This document shows positions 1 through 13,100 of a stretch of DNA of 64,000 nt, in pieces. This DNA is from Hormiphora californensis (Eukaryota > Ctenophora > Tentaculata > Cydippida > Pleurobrachiidae), in assembly GCA_020137815.1 (NCBI GenBank), contig CM035358.1, positions 7,236,733 to 7,300,732 on the forward strand, read 5' to 3'. Under the pieces are notes generated by a model. It was not told where the DNA came from and did not search any database. It saw nothing but the letters and a program-made list of their open reading frames with translations. The position numbers and the translations under genes are program-made. Position 1 is the stretch's first letter, and every line of letters starts with the position of its first letter.

Positions 1-387
1 GACCAGAGAGAGAGAGAAAGATGGAGGATCAGAGAGAGAGGGGGCTAGACAAGATGGGACGACTGCTACACGAGATAAGTGGTGTCCCCTTTGGATACAA
101 TGTGTCCTGTGCCGGAAGGAACTGAAGGGGATTGCTCATGAACACAACACAAATCATTTGGGAGAGAGAGAGAGAGAGGGAGAGAGAGGGAGAGAACATG
201 CACCCCATATAATAACACTGTATAGCAGCTAACTACCCAATCCGCTCCATTGTTTTCAATCACGTGGCAACTGTTTAGAACAATCTCACGTTCCCAAGCG
301 AGCTAGGTGAATTCCTCCCCCTTCAGAGTTTCTCTCTCTCTCTCCCCTGAGTTAATAACACTGATCACAGCGGGGGGAGGGGCTAAT

Positions 388-551
<164 letters not shown>

Positions 552-1466
552 GGGGAAGTGCACAAATGGTCTATCCGGGAAGTGTGGTTTGGGTCCTGGG
601 AGATTGTATTATAGGGATCCGGCCGCTGATGAGCGATTAGCATTTAATAAGGACAAGAGTTTATAGGGTACACTGCACTAATTGTAACCAAACAGAAGTT
701 AGGGTAATTCGGTGTTTAATATACCAACATAGTCAGAAGGAGAGACGTTACAAATAGTGAATACTTTGCATAATTGTTAAAACACAGGACACTTTAGTAA
801 TTAGTAAATATACAGGTGTTTTATTGCTAGAAAGTTGGCGCCAGATTCAATTTAAAGAAATTACATGCTAGCACCAAAACACGTGTATGTGTCCTAAAAA
901 ATGGAAAGGAGTGACATGATTCAAGGAAGGGGCGGCATAATAGGGTAGGGGGGCCTTGAAACAATTCTTTTCTTTAATAATGTTTTCTTTTCTTTGGCGC
1001 ATTTCCTGGCAGCTCATTCTTCATAAACACACTGAGCCCTCAGAGACCTCTCTGCAGGGGTAAAGGCCTCTGGGGTAAATATCAAAAGGCCGCCCTGTAG
1101 AAAGACCCTCTGAAAATTGGGAAAAATTCAAACATTTAACAAAAAAAAACTAAGCAGAGGAGGATAGTTATCAATACGATCAAAATCCTAATGGGGGTCT
1201 AGAAACTCAATATTACAGGAATTGGCATTTATCGTTAATAAACCAAAAACGGTATTAAATTGTTGAACACACTTGTCGATAAACAGTACCATACAGCGCA
1301 TTGGGAAACATGATTATCGTCAATTAGAGAAAACAACACGTATATCAACGGACTTGACGAACTGCACATGGCACCACATACACGGGCCTAATATAACACA
1401 TCATATGTACAACAGTTGTAACATGAATCGAATTAAAATTCAAAACAATCGGTCACATTCCTAATC

Positions 1467-1545
1467 CTACGGGTCAAAGATTCAAAGATTCAAAGATTCA
1501 AGATTCAAAGATTCAAAGGTTCAAATATTCAAAGATTCAAGAATC
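1467..1545. repeat. Short tandem repeat of the TTCAAAGA type
   Basis: About eight imperfect copies of an 8-10 bp TTCAAAGA-like unit. The surrounding sequence, 1546-2870, shows no convincing exon. It has stops in all frames and only short random open frames. Confidence 0.8.
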
Positions 1546-2870
1546 TATCATCATCTGAATATGACTAAACATTGCAAAAAGTGAAAGAAGGAGAAGCATT
1601 GATCAAGAGCCAGCATCTCTGCTTACTGGGAGAAAGAATGACTACACGGCCTGTCATATACCTAAATTTACACTTCATGTAGTGCAGTCAAGCGTCTCAA
1701 TGTATTCAAAACTACAGTGTGTGTATTAGCTGTCGAGTACAGTGGACAGTGTGGTGGGAAGGGGGCAGCTGTTCTACACATGTGCAGTGTGGTGTTCGCA
1801 GCCTTACACACGTGTCTTACACAGTTTCTAGTGACAGAATACACATGGTTAATTTTAGTAGCACATATTTAGACGGTCCCCTCTTCACACCACCTGTTGT
1901 ACTATATCCAGCGGGCCATGACAAGCGGTGTAAAACTTGGCAGTTGACATTCTAAACGTGTTAGTATCACGCTTTCACTAATTCAAACTCTGTCTCAAAC
2001 CATGCAGTCTGTCTGGCGGTGCCAATCTGAAGGCACATTGTTGAAGAAATCAAAGAGAGGAAAGCAGCGGCGCACTATGAGCATATATGTTATAACAATC
2101 GTCCTCTGAGAAAACTCTCGAACTACAATTTGTCCAGCAGCTAGGTATCAGAGCTGTATCAGAGCTGCTGCTGTAGTAGTACTAACCCTATACTAGCTAT
2201 ACCCCCCTACTACTGCTGGAATGTGATGGATCAGGGATCACATCTTGACAAATTCAGACGATATATATTATATATACCCGGGGCCGCTCGAACGCGCTCT
2301 GCTGCAGTAGTAGTCAGTACTGCAGTCATAAACCAAGGGTCTAGGCTCTAGATGACTCCAGTCTCTCTCGGTACATACGCATATATCTTTTTAATTAAAT
2401 TTTAAATGAGAAAATGTACCCATCTGCTCGAATGCAATAAAAATACTAACGAAAAAAATGCAAAATCAAATCTGTGAAAAACCTGTATAAGATTACATAA
2501 AACTATAAATTTCCAACCGATAGACGAAAGCCACCTGCATTTATTATAAATGCAATATAATATTGGATATGGTGAAGGATACTTTTGAAAACGAGACAGC
2601 TAATTATTAGCATAGCATGTGTCATGGTATTCAAAAAGAGTATACTAGTCCGGAGAAGAAGAGATTCACCCCCCCCCCCTCTGGTGACATACTGCAGCAA
2701 TATAACATCCACTATAGGACTATATAGGACTATAGGTCCAGCAGATAATCTGCTGGACATCTATTGGAACCGCTAACCAGCTCTATACCCCGTATAACAC
2801 TACATATTGGCCTCTAATTGACTACTGAACCGCAACCTGGGACATGAAACAAAGTTCAACTCAGCTTTTC

Positions 2871-2885
2871 TTCTCTCTCTCTCTC

Positions 2886-2948
<63 letters not shown>
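2871..2948. repeat. (CT)n microsatellite
   Basis: A CT dinucleotide run with two interruptions. No coding feature is visible around it. Confidence 0.9.
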
Positions 2949-2952
<4 letters not shown>

Positions 2953-3218
2953 TTCAAGACCTCATACACAGTTCAAACATTGTGCTAAGGAATTATCGAA
3001 TGAATCGCAAAATGAACATCTAATTGTCGCCATTCAGTGTTACACATCGTACCAGGTACTGGAATTGAAATAATTTAATTCTTTTTCTCAAAGTTCTAAT
3101 GGTTCCTTGCATTCCCAGAGGGTGAGTAAATATCGGGTAGTAGCTACTGATAAAGTCAAAAGAAGATCATCAACCCTGACTCGATCAAGAAAGAAAATAA
3201 TAGAGAATTATATGGTAC

Positions 3219-4231
3219 TAGACCAGTCATATGATGTCGGTTTTGGACCGAAAAAAAACATAATTGATCTAAATGTGATTCCACTTCTAGGGCACTCCAA
3301 TAGGTCCCTAGAACCACCAAAAAAATTTGTCACTCTTCATCAAATGAATAAATGTGGTTTTTGGGCCACGCCCTTATACCTGTATTTTCAGTCATGTGGT
3401 CAAAACTGAAAACCATCTTAGGAAACGAGTAGAGAAGAAATCAAGGGCACTAAAGTGTGTAGCGTCCTCGCATTAGTGGGGATAGGTGCCGGAATTAAGT
3501 CTCTATCTCATCTGGTTAATTAGATAATTGGATAATTAGGTATGCGCATAACTGTTTTTTGGCTATATGGCTATAGCCACTTATAAATGGTTTAGAGACT
3601 TTTCACTGGTGCCATTTTGTAGGCAATGGCCAAGTTATGGGGGGTCGACGTCGGACTTTTAAGCTCTATCTTCAACCGTTTAGCCGTTATTTGGCTTTTA
3701 AGATGCTGAAAATGAGCAAAAAACGGGAAAAAGCCCGATTTTTACTCATTTTCAGCACCTTTGAATCGAAATAACGGCTAAACAGTTGGAGATAGAGCTT
3801 AAATGTCCGACGTCGACCCCCCATAACTTGGCCATTGCCTACAAAATGGCACCAGTGAAAAGTCTCTAAACCATTCCTAAGTGGCTATAGCCATATAGCC
3901 AAAAAACGGTTATGCGCATACCTAATTATCCAATTATCTAATTAACCAGACGAGATAGAGACTTAATTCCGGCACCTACCCCCACTAATGCGAGGACGCT
4001 ACACACTTTAGTGCCCTTGATTTCTTCTCTACTCGTTTCCTAAGATGGTTTATAGTTTTGACCACATGACTGAAAATACAGGTAAAAGGGCGTGGCCCAA
4101 AACCCAATTTATTCATTTGATGAAGAGTGACAAATTTTTTTGGTGGTTCTAGGGACCTATTAGAGTGCCCTAGAAGTGGAATCACATTTAGATCAATTAT
4201 GTTCCCTATCATGCATCATATGACTGGTCTA
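3219..4231. mobile_element. Long inverted-repeat (fold-back) element of about 1 kb
   Basis: The two halves are near-perfect reverse complements over roughly 480 bp each. The outer ends read TAGACCAGTCATATGATG on the left and the complement on the right, and the centre near 3725 is rich in A and C. There is no transposase frame. The open frames on the two arms are mirror images of each other, as expected for a fold-back rather than a gene. It is most likely a non-autonomous DNA transposon. A clear target-site duplication was not found. Confidence 0.8.
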
Positions 4232-4433
4232 TACTGCAAAATGATGAACAATTATTCTGAACCAATCAACTAACAGGAACAGGGCAAATAATCTCAGGGA
4301 GGTTGGCAAAATAATACTCCAAATGTAATTAATATTCTCTCCCTCTCTCTCTCTGGGTGGGGGTATTTCTCACCAAAAACAGACGGTGGTATTTTAAATT
4401 ATTTTCGGTGATCCCACTGGGGAAAATTATTCA

Positions 4434-4608
<175 letters not shown>

Positions 4609-5307
4609 AGAGTCAATAATATACACGCCCATATGGGACTTTTTTCCCAGGTGGCCGCTCCTTGTATGACTGGTCGCGAACAAAACAATTTTAGAGTTTC
4701 AAATCCGCGCTGACGGCCGGAAAAAAGTAGAGTTTCAGAGTTTCAGAGTAGAAAATAAAGGAGAAATAAAACCAAGTGACCAGTTAAACTTTCTAAACTT
4801 CCTTTCTAAACTTACTAAAATCTGAAATTCTGTTGAACTAAAACATCAAAGAACACATGTAGAAGAGGTATCCAAGAGGCATATAGCTACTAAAGTATAG
4901 AGAGCCGATATTAAGCTAGCTACTACATAAATCCTTGGTGGGCGAAGGGGGCATGAGGGGGTGGCGGGAAAATATGCGGTGTATTATATTCACGGTTGCG
5001 CAGACAACATATATAGCAAATATCAGTTGGACCATATGTTGAGAGCCAGACAGTAGAAATACTATTTCAAATAGGAGGAGAGCTGAATAAACAAAATCAG
5101 ATTCTAGATAGTATAACAATAGGAATGTGCAGATTGGTTGTTCATCAGAAGGTGAGGTGTTTTCAAGTTGTCGGTATATACAGAACAAGCAATCTTTACA
5201 ATAAAAATCATTTGCTGCAGTAGAGGTCATTTTTTGAAAAAATGAGTAAAACAAACATAGACAATTACAGAGCCTTTCTTTTTTATCTCTTTCTCTCTCC
5301 CCAACCG

Positions 5308-5340
<33 letters not shown>

Positions 5341-6079
5341 GTGGGAATGATACATTTAGTATCATTTTAGTCGCTCAAGGTCTAGACTCTGTAATAGCTT
5401 TCATAGTAATTGCAAGACTTTGATAATTGCTACCAAAAGGTATCAAACTGTGGCCGCCAACGTTTCACACTATCGCAGTATCTCTAACTTCGCGAAAGAT
5501 GATTTTATAAAGGAGAAAGCACATATTCTATACCGGCCCTCTTGCATACACGCAAGGACCTCAGCCCCAAGGGAAGCAATCAAGTAATAATATTCTGTCC
5601 CAGTTGAGACATGGGGTCATTGAATTCCGCAGTGTCTAACACACACCCCGTGTTATATCCCCGCGGCGGTATTATGTTTGTTTTATATAGTGTTAACCGG
5701 CCCGCGCTATATCATGATCATATTAGTATGTAAATTTGTATGTAAATGAAGAATTTATCGCATAACTTTGCTTTTCACCATAGACCACATATAATACCTT
5801 TAGACCACAATTTAATTTAACTGCATGTACAGTCTACATTGTAGTCTGTAGACTGCAGTCTGTGATTGTTGAGTAAGGGGGAAGGGTTACTCAACAAGTC
5901 TGTGAGGATCAGGATCTTGTTTTAAATTCGATTAAAAAATGATTTATTTGTAGAAGTAAAAAACATATGATAACCTAACAAATTCACACATGTAAATTGA
6001 CACATGAGTTCTATTCAATAGTCTTTCGTTTTGTATCTGAGGCTATATAAAATCAATAAATTATCACCCATCTTATAGC

Positions 6080-6956
6080 TACCGTGTGCGGCAAAAAAAA
6101 TGCCCCCCCTAGACCACCATAGTTGCCGATATGGTGGAGAGCTGTAACTTGGCAGGGTTGCTCCACTATGTCTATCTTGATCCTGACAGAAAAATCAGAG
6201 CTCTAGCTCAAAATTCATTTTTTTGATAGGAATGAACATTGTCATTCATTCCAAGAAAAAATATTTTCGGTCCAGAATTCAAGCAATTATCTTTGGCCAT
6301 CGATTAGCTTTCCAATGTGACCAAGATCATCTAAATTGGGCAACCACAAGAGACACAGTGTCATGTTTCTTAAAGTTAGTCAGGTCATGTGATCTTCACC
6401 GAATCGTTGATTATCCGGGATTGCTAATCGAGCCAATGGGCAGAGGAATCTCGTATCACGGCCGCTAATGAGGTATGTGTACCAATACAGGGTAATGTGA
6501 TTCGAGGAAAGAGGACATTTATCAAAGAGCTACAGATCTCATGACCAATCAGCATCGTCATCCCTCATTAGTAGCCGTGATACGTGATTCTCTACCACTT
6601 AGACCGATTCGTAATACTGAACACTCAACGATTCGGTGAAGATCACATGACCTGACTAACTTTAAGAAACATGACACTGTGTCTCTTGTGGTTGCCCAAT
6701 TTAGATGATCTTGGTCACATTGGAAAGCTAATCGATGGCCAAAGATAATTGCTTGAATTCTGGACCGAAAATATTTTTTTCTTGGAATGAATGACAATGT
6801 TCATTCCTATCAAAAAAATGAATTTTGAGCTAGAGCTCTGATTTTTCTGTCAGGATCAAGATAGACATAGTGGAGCAACCCTGCCAAGTTACAGCTCTCC
6901 ACCACATCGGCAACTATGGTGGTCTAGGGGGGGCATTTTTTTTGCCGCACACGGTA
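6080..6956. mobile_element. Fold-back MITE with TA target site
   Basis: Terminal inverted repeats begin CCGTGTGCGGCAAAAAAAAT and run inward for about 400 bp on each side. The outermost bases on both sides are TA, which fits the TA target preference of Tc1/mariner-type elements (family knowledge). The interior is a near-perfect palindrome with no transposase. The arms differ only by scattered substitutions, so insertion was fairly recent or the arms have been converted. Confidence 0.8.
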
Positions 6957-6996
6957 CTAATGATGATTAATTAATCCCGTATAAATGGTAGCAGTC

Positions 6997-7002
6997 TTTA
7001 AT
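6997..7002 (-). terminator. Candidate polyadenylation signal ATTAAA
   Basis: ATTAAA on the minus strand about 140 nt downstream of the stop codon of the urea-transporter/ankyrin gene. It is the common variant of AATAAA. The motif is short, so this is only a positional candidate. Confidence 0.35.
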
Positions 7003-7140
7003 TAGCACTGTAGAACTATGTGTGTCACCTCTACACTAACATAATTAGAGGTGATTACATCACTAACATTAGACTTCAATTGGGTCACATCTTGATTTGT
7101 TGGATGTTGTTGGTCGTTGATAATGTTGGTAATAATGTTA

Positions 7141-10100
7141 TTATACTTCAACGAGAGGGGATGCTTCATCAACTGCGTCAGTCTTAGGTGCAGCCCCATT
7201 CTTCTTTTTCTTTTTTGTTTCTTCATCGCTACTGGAGCTCCAGGACACTGAAATTAGGGGTGGAGGACAGTTGTTTGATGGTGTACCTTTTTGGAAATGT
7301 CTATCGTTATCATCTTTATAAAGCTTTATGGAACACCCTCCACCCCACCCCGCCCTGCCCATAACCCCACGCCGCCCTGCCAAACCCGCCCCGCCCGCAA
7401 CATCCACACATAACCCATTCCGCCCTGCCCGTACCCAACCATCCCGCCCGCCCATCACCTCACCCCGCCCTGTCCGCCCATCCCCCACTCGCCCCCTTAC
7501 CCCCACCCAATTTAACCTACCACTGTCGTATTCAATGTACTCTCTGAGTAACTCCATCATCTTCTTATTCTTGTTATCGTATGCTACAGCGAGGCAGGTT
7601 CTCCCATCATAGTCCCCAACGTGCATATTAATACCTGCAGAAATATGACGTCACATTGTGTGGCACATGGCTGTATGACGTCACATTGTGTGGCACATGG
7701 CTGTATGACGTCACATTGTGTGGCACATGGCTGTATGACGTCACAATGTGTGGCACATGGCTGTATGACGTCACAATGTGTGGCACATGGCTGTATGACA
7801 TGCAGCTCAGAATGTATTGGTGACATAGACACCTGGTCGCGCCAGGTGTCTATGTCACCAACAGAATATATTGTATGACGTCACAGTGGTTCAGATTTGA
7901 GGAACATTTCGAACTGGATTGCAGTACGTGACACTACATGTATTGAGTTTAATGGGTTTTTGGTCGATTATATTGGTTCCTTGCTGGTGGTATTTGGTTT
8001 CATGACCGGCTATAAACCAGCACTGTTAGTAGATAAGGGGCGTTATCAGCTGTTACTCAACAAGTTATCAGGACATGTGTTGCGGCCACCACGCGGGGCC
8101 AAAGTAATTGAAGAAGTTTTAAAATATTTAAATAATCGAATTGAGAAACACGCCGACATGGGCTGATGCGTGCCCTGGTCAAATTTCAAGGTCTCAGCTT
8201 ATCAATATTGACACGTTCTAGATACAGGTATCTTTTGTTAAGGGGTTCCCCCTTACTCAACAAGGTATATCTTATCAATATTGACACATTCTAGATCCAG
8301 GTATCTTTTGTTAAGGGGTTCCCCCTTACTCAACAAGGTATATCTTATCAATATTGACACGTTCTAGATACAGGTATCTTTTGTTAAGGGGTTCCCCCTT
8401 ACTCAACAAGGTATATCTTATCAATATTGACACATTCTAGATCCAGGTATCTTTTGTTAAGGGGTTCCCCCTTACTCAACAAGGTATATCTTATCAATAT
8501 TGACACATTCTAGATCCAGGTATCTTTTGTTAAGGGGTTCCCCCTTACTCAACAAGGTATATCTTATCAATATTGACACGTTCTAGATACAGGTATCTTT
8601 TGTTAAGGGGTTCCCCCTTACTCAACAAGGTATATCTTATCAATATTGACACGTTCTAGATCCAGGTATCTTTTGTTAAGGGGTTCCCCCTTACTCAACA
8701 AGGTATATCTTATCAATATTGACACATCAATCCGTCGTGGCCAAATTAAGTGATGGATTAGGGACCCCAACTACAATTTATCACCGAGCTGTACATGAAC
8801 AGCTAATTGATATACTCAGTATGATATCACTGACCTGCTTCAACAAGTCGTTGGATCATTTCAAAGTCGTTATTGACAACAGCCCAACAAAGTTCCTGCA
8901 CCTGCATTTCCATAGCAAGACACAGCTGGGCCCCCTCATCAAGAAGGAAATCACACAGCTGATCGTGCTTGTGACGACACGCCTCTAGTAGGGGCGAGTT
9001 ACCAAACCTGCAATGGACCAAATGTAGTTATATGAAGGAGTACTATTTGGTTTGATGAAGGAGCAGAATTGATGAGAGTATTGCACCTGTCGATAGCATT
9101 AAAGTTTCCGTTATGCCAAACTATTGTTTTAGCACTGTCCAAATCTCCAACAGCACAGGCTATGTGAAGGGGGCTCCTCAAATCGTAATCACAGATATTC
9201 ATATCAATCAAAACGTTCTCTTTAATGAGGCGCTCCAATATAGCGTGCTCCTTCATAAAGACAAGTTCGCAGATAAGGGATGGGAGAAGTGCAACAATTT
9301 TATGTTTTTCATTCCCCCTCAACAACTGCCGGATGATGGCCTCTAAAACCTCTGGGTCAATTGTTAGATTGTGGCCACCTGAGTGGCTATCGTTCAATCG
9401 TTGTCTCATACCTTCAGTCGTCATATCACGGCGATCTGAAAAGGTTGAATGACATAGTAGTTAATTAGTAGGTCTTATATTTTTAGACATCGTTAAATTA
9501 TATATCTAGTACAGATAATCCCACTATATTAGTTCAGTGCAGATTAGTAAAGCACATAAAAACAGCATGGCAGATACTACTACTACTCCGAGTTGAACAA
9601 TGGAACATGACTTACTTCGTTTCACATCTTTGACTGGTTCTAAATCGTGGACAGTTTCCCCATAACACTCTGAGGGTTTCTTGCCCCACCTGTCCTCAAT
9701 TTCCTTCTTAGGTGCATACCGACCCAGAAACTTGATAATTCTGGAGGGAATTGGAGGGAATTGGAGGGAATTGGAGGGAATTGGAGGGGATTGGATTGGA
9801 GTATTGGAGGGGGTTGAAGGGAATTGGAGGGGATTGAAGGGAATTGGAGGGGATTGAAGGGAATTGGAGGGAATTGGAGGGAATTGGAGGGAATTGGAGG
9901 GGATTGAAGGGAATTGGAGGAGATTGGAGGGGAGTGGAGGAAATTGGAGGGAATTGAAGGGGATTGGAGGGAATTGAAGGGGATTGGAGGGAATTGGAGG
10001 GAATTGGAAGGGAATTGGAGGGAATTGGAGGGAATTGAAGGGGATTGGAGGGAATTGGAGGGAATTGGATTGGAGGGGATTGAATGGAATTGGAGGGAAT

Positions 10101-13100
10101 TGGAGGGGATTGGAGGGAATTGAAGGGGATTGGAGGGGATTGGAGGGGATTGGAGGGAATTGGAGGGGATTGGAGGGAATTGGAGGGGATTGGAGGGAAT
10201 TGAAGGGGATTGGAGGGAATTGGAGGGAATTGGATTGGAGGGGATTGGAAGGGATTGGAGGAGATTGGAGGGGAGTGGAGGAAATTGGAGGGAATTGAAG
10301 GGGAGTGGAGGGGAGTGGTGGGAATTGGAGGGGATTGGAGGGAATTGGAGGGGATAGGAGGGGATTGGAGGGGATTGGATTGGAGGGGATTGGAAGGGAT
10401 TGGAGGGGATTAGAGGGGATTGGATTGGAGGGGATTGGAGGGGATTGGAGGGGATTGGAGTATTGGAGGGGATTGGAGGGGATTGGAGGGAATTGGAGGG
10501 AATTGGAAGGGATTGGAGGGGATTGGAGGGGATTGGAGGGGATTGGAGGGAATTGGATTGGAGTATTGGAAGGGATTGGAAGGGATTGGAGGGGATTGGA
10601 GGGGATTGGAGGGGATTGGAGGGGATTGTAGGGAATTGGAAGGGATTGGAAGGGATTGGAGGGGATTGGAGGGGATTGGAGGGGATTGGAGGGGATTGGA
10701 GGGGATTGGAGGGAATAGGAGGGAATTGGAGGGGATTGGAGGGGGTTGGAGGGGATTGGAGGGCATTGGATAGTTGGCTAGCTGTATTAGCTAGATTGTT
10801 ATTGGCTGAACCCCCCCCCCCCCCCCCGTTTTCGGTGCAGGAAAACGTTAAAATCTGATGTAGACTTTGGTTGGAATGCGCTACAAAGTTAAAGGGGCCT
10901 GCAGCGTATGCCAAAGAGTTTAGAGACACGTGAAAGAGCTGGGCCCCAACTCTTTCACGTGTCTCTAAACTCTTTGGCATACGCTGCAGGCCCCTTAACT
11001 CAGTTGGGCATTATCTTTCAACTGACCTGTCATTCTTCTTTGAGTAAGCCACGTGAAGGGGTGTCCTGTTATCATAGTCAGTTGAGTTCGGATCAGCTCC
11101 GCACTCCAACCAAATCTGTAGCCTCTCTAAATCATCATGGGCTACCATGTAACAAAGCATGGAGGAAATCTTGCTCTTTTTCATCCTTATCCTGCCACCT
11201 GGTGATAGGGTCGTGTGAGAGAGTTTTATAGCTTAGTTCCTTCCTTATTGAGAAATATATGTTTCTACCAAATAAAACATTGAACCTATAGATGTCCTAA
11301 CATATCAATTAGTATATCATGTACCTACCCTCTTTAAAGATGGATTTGGCGAGTTTAAAGTGGCTATGAAGTAGAGCTGAACTGAGAGCGTTATTGTTCC
11401 AGTTGTCCATTTTGTGTATATCTGCCTGGTATTTTAGCAGTAGAGTCACAATATTGGTCTTGTTCTCAGCACACGCAATGTGAAGTGCACATCGGCCATC
11501 GTAGTCACTGGGAGGGGAAGGGAGGGAGTTGTTGGGTTGTGACACCAAGAAGAGCTGGTTGGGAAAATCAGATCAATGATCATGATTCATAAAGGTTGTT
11601 CAAAGTGAACATTCCTAATTGTCTCCCTTTAAGATGCACTACATGATGACTTGAAGTGGTTTGTCATGTTTGAACAAGTATACCTAGCATTAGGATCAGC
11701 TCCAAGATCAAGAAGATCTTTCAGAAGGGCCTCATAGTCATTCTTAGCGTAAGCACATAGCAGAATCGGCAAGATACTACTCTCAATATTCCTGCAGGTG
11801 GGGAAATGGATCATGAGAAATTAGAATCAAAATCAATATCAGATTCTAAAGTCTAAATCCCCTGAATTTTAAATTGCTATCAAGTGTCAAATGTATCCTG
11901 TACCTGTAAGCGGATGGGTTAACTCGACCGTGGTCACTGATCCTCAGATCCATAATAATCTTTTGGGACAGGATGAACCTTCGGACGTGGTCTTCTGGAG
12001 TCGTCACAGCCATCAGCTCTACCTGCAGGGGTGTTGGTAATTGAGTGATTTCAACCTCAGGTTCATGTCCCCACTGTTCCCCTCCCCTCTGTGGGCTCTA
12101 TCTACACACCTGTATAACACCTCTTGCTAAGAGATCTAGTGGTACACACCTGTAATATATCTACCTATCTACAAACCTGTATAATAACACCTCTTGCTAA
12201 GAGATCTACGCACCTGTAATATACGGGGGAAGGATCCTCCTGTGATGTAGAGCATGATAACTATTAGATAAGCAGCGATGGGTGCAGATGTAGATAGGTC
12301 AAACACCTCAAACATTGAGTTTAGTACCATCGCAAGAGTTGTAGTCAGGAAACACGCCATACAACCAACCAACACTGAAATTATGTGGCGGAATGTGGTG
12401 TGAGTCAGGAAATATAGGGTCGGGGGAAATGTCGGGGAACTGATCCCTCACATGGTGATTTGTGTCAGATAACAAGTTCCCTTTGGATAGCTAGCTCGGT
12501 ATAATTATAATAGAGCTCTATAACTCACCAGAGTGGACGGAGAGAACAAAGTAGAGTCCTCCGATACTCATCATAGTAATTGCAGAAGGGAATATCAGCA
12601 TTTTATCTCCGATATCCTCCCACAGGGGACTGAGGAGGATGGAACTAGCTGCTCCCATGGCAACGCCCAACCAGGACATAAGGAAGAGGATTGGAGAGGA
12701 CACCAGGAGACCAATAGCAATGGGGATCGCTGCTTCCCACTTTTCAGAGAACACTAGCCCACTGAATCCCTTGTAGAATAGGATTCCAAACTGTGTAGCA
12801 TTCACCTGGAAGGAGGGGGATAGAGGAGAGATTAGGTACTTGGGGACTAGGAGAGAGGAGATTGGGTCAAAACATCACTATTGGAGAGATGAGAAATATT
12901 AGTGTTTATCAAATTACTTGGACTACTAGGTAATTAATTATAAACCAACTAATTAAGTAATAACCTGACAGTCATGATCCCCCATACAGTTCACAAAGAA
13001 TTTCATATTGTCCTGATCAACATCCAGTGAAGATGCCTCGAACTCTTTATTGAACATGTATGTAGACTGGGTCTTCAGGGTGTAGAAAGCAAACCCGACC

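Noticed and set aside
3107-3409. 100-residue plus-strand frame and its mirror at 3985-4212
   Set aside because: They lie on the two arms of a fold-back element; shared sequence reflects the inverted repeat, not protein conservation.
9640-10980. 446-residue Pro/Ser/Asn/Leu/Gln-rich frame and its Gly/Trp/Glu plus-strand counterparts
   Set aside because: Translation of the intronic minisatellite. Only its C-terminal end overlaps real exon 13 sequence, and in another frame.
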